Source: Sphingobium sp. CECT 9361 (lineage in GTDB: Bacteria > Pseudomonadota > Alphaproteobacteria > Sphingomonadales > Sphingomonadaceae). From it: a DNA stretch of 64,000 nt. Each line of letters starts with the position of its first letter. The stretch's first letter is position 1. Shown piece by piece: positions 32,642-39,112 of the stretch. Location: positions 1 to 64,000 of the forward strand of contig NZ_CAKKNC010000004.1 of NCBI RefSeq assembly GCF_918741285.1, given 5' to 3'. The translations under genes were made by a program, and so were the position numbers. The notes below the pieces were generated by a model, which did not search any database, had not been told where the DNA came from, and saw only the letters and a program-made list of their open reading frames with translations.

Positions 32642-33392
32642 CTGCGTTTCCGCGTGGCGCGAGGCGGTGCGGGCAGTTGATGGCACAACCGGCCATCAAG
32701 CCTATAATGTCATCATCGACGTTGCCAATCCCTCGGCGCGCGCGACGCTCGCCGATCCCGTGGTCGCGGAGGTAGATGCCTTTCTCGCCGGGCGGGGCAA
32801 GAAGCCGATTGAGACGGTCGCCAACACGATCTTTCCGGCAGCGCTCTACCACCGCCATGGCGCGCCGCTCTTCTTCGATCGGTTCCGGGACAATGTGCTT
32901 CCGAAGGTCAGGTTGAAGGAAGCCTGGTCGGGCTACTATTTCGAGCGGATGATGCAGTTGCCCCAACTCGACGGGCCGCCGATCAATCAGATTTGGGGGA
33001 TCGTCAAGCGCCTGCGCAATCCGAAGGTGCGCGCCCTCAACAAGTTCGAGCTGAGCATTTTCGACCCTGCCCGCGACGTGAACGATTCGCCTTACGGCGG
33101 GCAGTGTCTGAGCTTCGCAAGCCTCAAGCTGATCGGCAAAGGCGATCAACGCCGGATCGCCATGACGGCGTTCTACCGCAACCATTTCTACATCGAAAAG
33201 CTACTGGGCAATCTGATCGGCCTGGGTAGGTTGCAGTCGTTCATCGCCAAGGAGGGGCGGGTTGGGCTTGGACCGCTGACGATCGTCTCTACCCATGCCG
33301 AGATAGACACCGGCAAATGGAATCGCGGTGATCTCCAGGAGCTTTTTGCGCGCTGCGATCAGGCGAGCGCGCAGCTCCTCGCCGCAGCATAA
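32613..33392 (+). CDS. divergent thymidylate-synthase-like protein
   Basis: 259 residues from ATG 32613; GGAGG lies six bases upstream, inside the peptidase gene. The C-terminal half follows the thymidylate synthase / dCMP hydroxymethylase layout: Cys165 (GGQCLSF), then MTAFYRNHFYIEKLLGNLIGL, with Arg189 and Asn200 spaced 11 as Arg166 and Asn177 are in E. coli ThyA, then GLGPLTIVSTHAEID with a late His. The ThyA Asp169 and the His-x-Tyr are not kept and the N-terminus is unlike ThyA, so an altered substrate or a non-catalytic role is likely. It overlaps convergently with the glycosylase gene by 34 bases. Confidence 0.65.
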   Translation: MYLPVPSQPDCVSAWREAVRAVDGTTGHQAYNVIIDVANPSARATLADPVVAEVDAFLAGRGKKPIETVANTIFPAALYHRHGAPLFFDRFRDNVLPKVRLKEAWSGYYFERMMQLPQLDGPPINQIWGIVKRLRNPKVRALNKFELSIFDPARDVNDSPYGGQCLSFASLKLIGKGDQRRIAMTAFYRNHFYIEKLLGNLIGLGRLQSFIAKEGRVGLGPLTIVSTHAEIDTGKWNRGDLQELFARCDQASAQLLAAA

Positions 33393-34063
33393 GGCGCTTC
33401 CAATGGTAGGCGCGGCGTTTCGAGAGCGCTGCCATCAATTCCGTACATCGCAAACATGCCTTCGATGAAGTCGCGCTGCCCGCCATAGCTCGGATGGCGG
33501 ACGGCCGTCGTCGGGATACCGACATCGCCAAGGGCTAGGTGAGCATCGCGCCCGATCGCGACAATGCGCTGGGGCTGGAGCATGGCAATCAGCGCCTGAA
33601 GCAAAGGCCAGGTCGCTTCACGTTCTCCACGGGTATGACAACGGTTCGACAAGGGATCGCCCGCTTCATGCGGATGGAATGGGAAGACGTTCCAGAGCAT
33701 GACCGGCTGTCCGATTTGTTCGAGCACGCGCCAGACAATCGCCGCCGTCCGCTCAGCGACCGCCGGGCCTTGCGTCGCACGTTGAAGTGCGATGCCGCCC
33801 ATCAACGCGCCCGCCCTGTCGAGATGAATCTCATCCGTGAGGGGAACGCCCGTGCGCCGGCCGCCGCGATAGCCGAGGTCGCGGGCAATCCAGATTGTCT
33901 CCACCTTCGCGTCCAAGGCAGCGGTCAGTAGCCGTTCCAGATTGTCGCGCCGTTTGGCGGCCGCGTCGCGCCGGTCATGAACGGCGCAACGGTCACGCCA
34001 GGGATTGAAAACAGAAGGAAGCTCGGTTGCCGCCAGAGTGGAAACGAAATGCTTAGGGCTCAT
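33359..34063 (-). CDS. uracil-DNA-glycosylase-superfamily protein
   Basis: 234 residues from ATG 34063, overlapping the MazG-like stop (ATGA). The glycosylase motifs are visible: IARDLGYRGGRRTGVPLTDE (59-78, equivalent of the water-activating motif), LWNVFPFHPHE (123-133) and VRHPSYGG (188-195, the His-Pro-Ser motif), with AIGRDA before it. The family excises uracil or related bases or merely binds damaged DNA; substrate range of this subgroup is not known. Being coupled to a MazG-like gene and convergent with a ThyA-like gene points to a shared nucleotide or modified-base theme. Confidence 0.82.
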   Translation of the reverse strand: MSPKHFVSTLAATELPSVFNPWRDRCAVHDRRDAAAKRRDNLERLLTAALDAKVETIWIARDLGYRGGRRTGVPLTDEIHLDRAGALMGGIALQRATQGPAVAERTAAIVWRVLEQIGQPVMLWNVFPFHPHEAGDPLSNRCHTRGEREATWPLLQALIAMLQPQRIVAIGRDAHLALGDVGIPTTAVRHPSYGGQRDFIEGMFAMYGIDGSALETPRLPLEAPYAAARSCALA

Positions 34064-35238
34064 GACGGCAGTTCCTTGATACGCAGGCGACGATGGGCGA
34101 AGTCGATCGTAACGCGACCGCGCCGGTGTTTCTGGAGGAAGCGGAAGGCCGCGTAGCCCTGGAGGATCGCTTCCTCCCAGAGCCACAACGGACAGCGTTC
34201 GGATTCGTAGCCAGCGACGAACTGGCGGACATGCTTGAGCATGTCCAGCGGCAGGCCGCCTGATTTTACCTTGTCGAAGTAGCGAAGCTGCTGGGCCTGA
34301 CCGAAAATCCACGAGGTGACGCCTTCCTCGATCAGGATGGCCCGCGCACCATCCTCCGCATCATCGAGCTTGGGGTCGCTCTTGCGCTTCAGGCGCAGCA
34401 ACGCACGGATGACAGGCGACCAGCCCAAGACCGCCACATGCGCATAGTGAAAGACGTCGTGGAAGCGGTAATCGTCGGGTTCGACCGCATTGTCGGTGAG
34501 CCGATCACCGACGTAGACGCCGCTTGATCGCTGATAGACGAAGGTTTGGCCGCGAACCGTGCGCTCATAGACGTCGATCGTCATCCGCCGAGGGAGTTGC
34601 TCCTCGGGGTCCATCGTCGCATCGGTTGGTGCCGGATAGACTTTCTCGCGGGGCCAGCGGTCAAAGATCTTATGGAGGTTTTTGACGGCTGCGGCCTCAA
34701 TCGTAACCCCGGAATCGTTGGCGGCCTGGATCAGCCTGCGCATGACCGCTACAAGCTGACCGGCGAGCATCGCCTTGTCTCGCGTCAACGCCCCCAATTG
34801 GAAGCCATTGACGAGGACGCCAACCTCGCCGGCGAGCGCGAGCAGCGTGTGCTCGAACTGCGGCATGGGCGCCTTGGCCAGCGGAATATGGGCGGGCTGG
34901 AGCGCATGGAAGCTCAAGGCGCCGTTGCCTCCGGCCCGCCACTCATCGTCGCCACGCGCGGCGTTCGCCGCGATGTCGCTAAGCTCCAGCGCACTGCGAC
35001 GCGCAACGGCCGCGAGATACCAAAGAACATCGCCAAGTTCCTCGGCAACGGCATCAGCATAGCCGAGGTAGGAGGCAGCATCGCGCTGTTTCTTCTTGGC
35101 CTCGCTTAGAAGGCTTCCCGCTTCGCCGAACAAACCGAGCATCGAGAATCCGAGTGCGCTTTTCCCGCTTCGCTGGTCCGTGCGAGCAGCCTGTTTGGCA
35201 TAGTCATCGATCGTCAGGGCCGCAAACTCGTCCGCCAT
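34060..35238 (-). CDS. MazG-like nucleotide pyrophosphohydrolase with unnamed C-terminal domain
   Basis: 392 residues. Residues 30-85 are a MazG-type helical unit: LGLFGEAGSLLSEAKKK and VAEELGDVLWYLAAVARR, giving Glu39, Glu67 and Asp70; the first ExxE is changed to ExxS. Residues 125-175 look like a second, degenerate unit (FEHTLLALAGEVGVLVNGFQ...LVAVMRRLIQAA). Residues 210-392 are a separate conserved-looking domain with YRFHDVFHYAHVAVLGW and ILIEEGVTSWIFGQAQ. MazG enzymes hydrolyse NTPs or dNTPs to monophosphates. The start overlaps the stop of the ribbon-helix-helix gene. Confidence 0.75.
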   Translation of the reverse strand: MADEFAALTIDDYAKQAARTDQRSGKSALGFSMLGLFGEAGSLLSEAKKKQRDAASYLGYADAVAEELGDVLWYLAAVARRSALELSDIAANAARGDDEWRAGGNGALSFHALQPAHIPLAKAPMPQFEHTLLALAGEVGVLVNGFQLGALTRDKAMLAGQLVAVMRRLIQAANDSGVTIEAAAVKNLHKIFDRWPREKVYPAPTDATMDPEEQLPRRMTIDVYERTVRGQTFVYQRSSGVYVGDRLTDNAVEPDDYRFHDVFHYAHVAVLGWSPVIRALLRLKRKSDPKLDDAEDGARAILIEEGVTSWIFGQAQQLRYFDKVKSGGLPLDMLKHVRQFVAGYESERCPLWLWEEAILQGYAAFRFLQKHRRGRVTIDFAHRRLRIKELPS

Positions 35239-35435
35239 CAGCTGCGCTTCCGGCGATCGGAGATTGCCTCCGGGGGCACATTGACGCCGTAGGCTTGGAG
35301 CGCCCGCAGTACGATCATGCGGATCGGTTCGCGGGCGTCGAGCGCCCGCTGACCAAGATCGCGCTTAGTCACCCCTGGGACCTGAATTTGAAGATGCTCG
35401 TCATCGGCATCGCTGCGAGCCTCCGCTTGTTTCAT
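35238..35435 (-). CDS. small ribbon-helix-helix protein
   Basis: 65 residues. IQVPGVTKRDLGQRALDAREPIRMIVLRALQAYGVNVPPEAISDRRKRS is a ribbon-helix-helix unit of the kind found with ParA partners or antitoxins. Its stop overlaps the MazG-like start, so it heads an operon with the MazG-like and glycosylase genes. Two TTTCATGAAA sites, one inside a 20-bp palindrome, lie at its start and are probably its operators. Confidence 0.75.
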   Translation of the reverse strand: MKQAEARSDADDEHLQIQVPGVTKRDLGQRALDAREPIRMIVLRALQAYGVNVPPEAISDRRKRS

Positions 35436-35468
35436 GAAAACATTAAATCATAGTTTCATGAAACTATG
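35430..35468. promoter_or_regulatory. operator candidates of the minus-strand island operon
   Basis: CATAGTTTCATGAAACTATG at 35449-35468 is a perfect 20-bp palindrome. Its core TTTCATGAAA recurs at 35430-35439, across the start codon of the ribbon-helix-helix gene, 24 bases away. Paired sites about two helical turns apart suit cooperative binding by a ribbon-helix-helix repressor. Confidence 0.6.
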
Positions 35469-35580
35469 AAGCTACGAATTGCTCGCGGGAGTAATACGAT
35501 CGCGGAGGAGCTTGAGGGATGCGGGAAAGCACCCGGACAGAGAGCGGACAGCGGACTCTCGCTGTCGGCTCGGCGTCGCC

Positions 35581-35607
35581 AGGCAAGTGTTGTCACCACA
35601 CTTGCCT
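35581..35607. other. hairpin near the attachment end
   Basis: Perfect 9-bp arms AGGCAAGTG / CACTTGCCT with a 9-base loop. No T run on either side, so a structural or protein-binding site is more likely than a terminator. Confidence 0.45.
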
Positions 35608-35627
35608 GATTCCAGCCCGGATCGGCC

Positions 35628-35788
35628 ATTGTCTCCAGCCAGTGGCCTATCAGGCAGAGCGGACGGGTTGCTTCGCGACACGGCCAATTGACGCAACTTT
35701 CGCTAGTCAACGCTATGGGTGGCCTATTTCTGGCAATTATCTGGAGACATTATGGAGACAACGGCCTCCGCGCCCAGCATTGTCTCCA
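35628..35788. repeat. TGGAGACA repeats in the element end (integrase-site candidates)
   Basis: TGGAGACA occurs at 35742 and 35753 in direct orientation and at 35630 and 35781 inverted, all within 160 bases and 50-210 bases from the tRNA 3' end. The 35,470-35,838 stretch has no supportable gene. Such short repeats beside a tRNA attachment site resemble integrase arm-binding sites. Inference from position; the integrase gene is not in the window. Confidence 0.45.
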
Positions 35789-35838
35789 ACGAAAAAGCGC
35801 CCGAAGGCCGCTAATCCACTGTTTTCTTTAATGAAAAA

Positions 35839-35913
35839 TGGAGCGGGCGAAGGGATTCGAACCCTCGACCCCAACCTTGGCAAGGTTGTGCTCTACCCCT
35901 GAGCTACGCCCGC
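35839..35913 (-). tRNA. tRNA-Gly (anticodon GCC), element attachment site
   Basis: Full cloverleaf on the minus strand: acceptor stem GCGGGCG/CGCCCGC, D arm GCTC...GAGC, anticodon arm CAACC-TTGCCAA-GGTTG with anticodon GCC, T arm GAGGG-TTCGAAT-CCCTT, and encoded CCA. The 3' end faces the mobile element and the 5' end faces ordinary chromosome, so the element most likely integrated into the 3' part of this gene and rebuilt it. The other attachment copy lies outside the window. Confidence 0.95.
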
Positions 35914-36122
35914 TCTGGCGGCCGGGGAACAAGTCCTTCCGGCGGGTGAGGCGCGGCAACTAGCATCGGTTTCGCGATGCGGCAAGCGTGTTTTTGACCC
36001 TTTTGCAAAACAGTGGCAAAATCGCTGTAAGCAGGGCGTTTTCGTTCGCATGGCTTGCGCAGCAGCAGTGATCCCCCACATAAGGACCGTAATTCTGCCT
36101 ACTACCGCACAGGAGACGATCA

Positions 36123-37034
36123 TTGGCAACGCTAGGGATGAGCGAAAGTGACAAGCTGGCCGTCGAGGCATTTCGTCGTGACGTAGTCGATCCATCGCGT
36201 ACATCGCTGGTTATCGTCGATTTCTGGGCGGAATGGTGCGGCCCTTGCAAACAGCTGACGCCAGTCATCGAGAAGGTGTGCGCAGAATATGCCACCAAGG
36301 GCGTCAAGCTGGTCAAGATCAACGTGGATGAAAATGCCTTTATCGCGGCGCAATTTCGCGTGCAGTCGATCCCCACGGTATATGCCATTTTCCAGGGACA
36401 ACCCGTTGCCGACCTTACCCAGGCGCGCACCGAAGGCCAGTTCAAGCAGATGTTCGATCAGTTGCTCGCGCAGCTCCCCATCGAATCGGAAGACAAGGCA
36501 CAGGCGCAGGAAATTGCGCCGCTGATCGCCATGGGTGAGGAAGCGCTGGCGCAAGGCGAAGCCGAGCGCGCATTGACGATATTTCGCCAGATCGGCGATA
36601 TGGCGCCGGACAATGCCGAAGTTCTTTCGGGTCAGATCCGCGCGCTGGTGACGATGGGCGAGACCGAGCAGGCGCAAGCCGTGTTGGACGCGGTGCCGGA
36701 GGATGTTGCCAAGGAGCAGCCAATCGAGCGGGCGCGCGCGGCTTTGTCACTGGCCGTGGATACCAAGCCTGTGGAAGACCTGTCCGGTCTGGAGGCGCGT
36801 CTTGCCGCCGATCCCGATGACCATGAAGCACGATTCGCGCTGGCCGGAGGCCACATGGCGAACGGCAATCGCGATGCTGCCGCAGACGCTTTGCTGGACA
36901 TTGTCGCGCGCGATCGTGACTGGAATGAGGGCGCGGCGCGTCAGCAGTTGTTGAAGGTTTTCGAGGCGGTAGGCCTGGAAGACCCCTGGGTATCCGCCCA
37001 ACGCCGTCGCCTTTCCGCGATCCTGTTCGGCTGA
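36123..37034 (+). CDS. thioredoxin-domain protein with TPR-like tail (CnoX/YbbN type)
   Basis: 303 residues. Start is TTG 36123 with CAGGAGA seven bases upstream; ATG 36138 is a shorter option. Residues 20-125 are a thioredoxin fold with active site WCGPC (Cys39, Cys42). The rest is alpha-helical TPR-like (ALAQGEAERALTIFRQIGDMAPDNAEVLSGQIRALVTMGETEQAQAVLDAVPED). This is the architecture of YbbN/CnoX, a holdase that protects proteins from oxidation and passes them to chaperonins. It keeps both active-site Cys. The next gene starts two bases after the stop. Confidence 0.88.
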   Translation: MATLGMSESDKLAVEAFRRDVVDPSRTSLVIVDFWAEWCGPCKQLTPVIEKVCAEYATKGVKLVKINVDENAFIAAQFRVQSIPTVYAIFQGQPVADLTQARTEGQFKQMFDQLLAQLPIESEDKAQAQEIAPLIAMGEEALAQGEAERALTIFRQIGDMAPDNAEVLSGQIRALVTMGETEQAQAVLDAVPEDVAKEQPIERARAALSLAVDTKPVEDLSGLEARLAADPDDHEARFALAGGHMANGNRDAAADALLDIVARDRDWNEGAARQQLLKVFEAVGLEDPWVSAQRRRLSAILFG

Positions 37035-37036
37035 CG

Positions 37037-37675
37037 ATGCCAGCCCAGCGCATTTCGCTGTTCCCGCTGACGGGAGCGCTGCTGTTTCCCGGCATGCAAT
37101 TGCCACTGCATATATTCGAGCCGCGCTATCGCGCTTTGGTGCGCGATGCAATGGCGCGGGATCGGCGGATCGGCATGATTCAGCCGCGTGGCGATGGGGC
37201 TAGTGGGAAGACAAACCCCGACAAGCCAGCGCTCTATGGGATTGGCTGTGTCGGTCACATCGGGGAGTTCGAAGCGCTGGAGGACGGCCGGTTCAATATC
37301 ATATTGACGGGCATCGCGCGCTTTCGGATCATCAAGGAGCTGGATGTCACGACGCCTTTTCGGCAGGTCGAAGCGGAGGTCGAAAGCCTGGCGGTGCAGA
37401 ATGACGATGTGCTGGCGTCGATAGAACGGGCGGCGCTGGAACAGGAGTCGCAACGCTTTGCGCAGGCACAGGGCTATATCGTCGATTGGGAAGCGGTATC
37501 GCGGCTGGACGACGCTTCGCTGGTGAATGGCATTGCGCAGATAGCGCCGTTCGATCCGGCGTCCAAGCAAGTGCTGCTGGAGGCTATGTCGCTTCGCGAA
37601 CGCGCAGAGCGAACCATCCAATTGATGCAGTTTTTCGGTCGCACCGATAGTGACGGTCACGCTACGCTCCAATGA
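37037..37675 (+). CDS. Lon-N-domain (LON substrate-binding) protein
   Basis: 212 residues. ISLFPLTGALLFPGMQLPLHIFEPRYRALVRDAMARDRRIGMIQPR and GCVGHIGEFEALEDGRFNIILTGIARFRI are the N-terminal domain of Lon proteases; the ATPase and protease domains are absent. Stand-alone proteins of this kind may bind protein substrates; role unproven. It sits between the thioredoxin-TPR and Trm112-like genes with overlaps, an operon common in alphaproteobacteria. Confidence 0.88.
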   Translation: MPAQRISLFPLTGALLFPGMQLPLHIFEPRYRALVRDAMARDRRIGMIQPRGDGASGKTNPDKPALYGIGCVGHIGEFEALEDGRFNIILTGIARFRIIKELDVTTPFRQVEAEVESLAVQNDDVLASIERAALEQESQRFAQAQGYIVDWEAVSRLDDASLVNGIAQIAPFDPASKQVLLEAMSLRERAERTIQLMQFFGRTDSDGHATLQ

Positions 37676-37842
37676 GCATAGCGCCGGATGTGATCGCAAA
37701 GCTGGTGTGTCCGGTAAGCCGGACGCCTTTGCGTCTGAGCGAGGACCGCACCGCGTTGGAGTCGGACACGGCAAGGCTGGCCTACCCCGTCAGAAACGGC
37801 GTACCGATACTGCTGGCGCGAGCGGCACAGCCACTCGATTAA
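37672..37842 (+). CDS. Trm112-family small protein
   Basis: 56 residues from ATG 37672, overlapping the preceding stop (ATGA). MSIAPDVIAKLVCPVSRTPLRL and LAYPVRNGVPILLARAAQPLD match the Trm112/YcaR fold, in which a short zinc-ribbon-like beta sheet activates partner methyltransferases; only one Cys of the usual pair is kept (CPVSRTPL). It is tail-to-tail with the UbiH-family gene, overlapping by four bases. Confidence 0.85.
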   Translation: MSIAPDVIAKLVCPVSRTPLRLSEDRTALESDTARLAYPVRNGVPILLARAAQPLD

Positions 37843-39047
37843 ACGGCTTCGCCCAGCAAAAGCTTCGGCAATGCGCCCGATTCGCCGCGCGCTTCGGCCA
37901 TGAACCAATCCTTGAGCGGCGTCAGCTTCTGAACGGCGCCAAGACCGAAGCGGCGTATGGCCGACGGCAGCTTGCCGTGCATGTCGAACAATCGAACAAG
38001 GCCATCGGTGGAGACCGCGACGCTCAACGTATCCAGGCTGCGCCACCGTTTATACCGGGTCAGCAGTTGCGCGTCGCCCGGGTCGAGGCCCAGTCGCATT
38101 CCTTCGACCAGAACCTGGGTCAAGGTCGCCACATCGCGCAGGCCAAGGTTCAGCCCCTGCCCTGCAATCGGATGAATGCCATGCGCCGCGTCCCCCACGA
38201 GGGCGAGGCGCGTATCGGTGATCGATGCGGCATGGTGGAAGCCAAGCGGATAGCTGGAACGGGGCGATACGAGGGAGATTTCCCCGAGAAAACCACCCAT
38301 TCGCTTCTGCGCTTCGGCAAGCCAGGCGCGATCGCTCAGCGCCAGCATGGCCGGCGCATGTTTGGCGGGAACCGTCCAGACAATTGCGGAACGGTTGCCT
38401 GGCTGCATCGGCAGCAGCGCGAAAGGCCCGCCGGGATAGAAAATCTCATAGGCGGTATTGGCGTGCGGCACTTCATGTTCGATTGCCGTTACCATGCCAA
38501 CATGCTCATAGGACCATCGCGCGACGCGCATACCAGCGGCATCGCGGGTAGGGCTGTTGCGACCTTCCGCAGCCACCAGAAGCGCGCCGGACAGCTCCGC
38601 GCCGCTGGACAGCGTCATTGTGACGCCGTCGGCATCACGGTTCACGGTGACAGCGCGGTCAGGCTGAAACAGCGTAAGGCCATCGGCTTCCTTGGCTGCG
38701 TCGCGCAGGGCGATACGAAGCTCACGATTTTCGAACATGATGCCCATCGCGCCATCGCCTTCGGGCGTCACGAAATCGAGTGCGCCCGGTTTCAGGCCAT
38801 CGCTGACCCAAATGCGTTCAATGGGGCAGCCTTTCCCTTCCATCTTCGCGCCGACCCCAATGGCAGAAAGCATGTTCCACGTCGCACTGGCAATCGCCGA
38901 GACTCGTCCATCGAAACCGGGGGCGATGGCAGCATCTGCATTCGCGGGATCGACGACTGCGCAGGTCACGCCATGCCTGGTTAACGCAATGCCGAGTGTC
39001 AGCCCGACCAACCCACCGCCCAGAATGATAACGTCAAACCGCTGCAT
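37839..39047 (-). CDS. UbiH/UbiF/Coq6-family FAD-dependent hydroxylase
   Basis: 402 residues of normal family length. FAD-binding GGGLVGLTLGIALTRHG opens the protein, RVSAIASATWNMLSAIGV matches the family, and LVGDAAHGIHPIAGQGLNLGLRDV is the second FAD motif. Members hydroxylate the ubiquinone ring. Which position this one acts on (UbiH, UbiF, UbiI or UbiL) cannot be decided. Confidence 0.9.
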   Translation of the reverse strand: MQRFDVIILGGGLVGLTLGIALTRHGVTCAVVDPANADAAIAPGFDGRVSAIASATWNMLSAIGVGAKMEGKGCPIERIWVSDGLKPGALDFVTPEGDGAMGIMFENRELRIALRDAAKEADGLTLFQPDRAVTVNRDADGVTMTLSSGAELSGALLVAAEGRNSPTRDAAGMRVARWSYEHVGMVTAIEHEVPHANTAYEIFYPGGPFALLPMQPGNRSAIVWTVPAKHAPAMLALSDRAWLAEAQKRMGGFLGEISLVSPRSSYPLGFHHAASITDTRLALVGDAAHGIHPIAGQGLNLGLRDVATLTQVLVEGMRLGLDPGDAQLLTRYKRWRSLDTLSVAVSTDGLVRLFDMHGKLPSAIRRFGLGAVQKLTPLKDWFMAEARGESGALPKLLLGEAV

Positions 39048-39112
39048 CGCGAAAACCCCTGAAACCTTTGCTATGATTTAGGGTGTCCGGCGGTGGAAGG
39101 AAAGGGATCGCA

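Noticed and set aside
35470..35838. Integrase remnant near the tRNA
   Set aside because: None of the short frames there has integrase motifs; only repeats and a hairpin were found.
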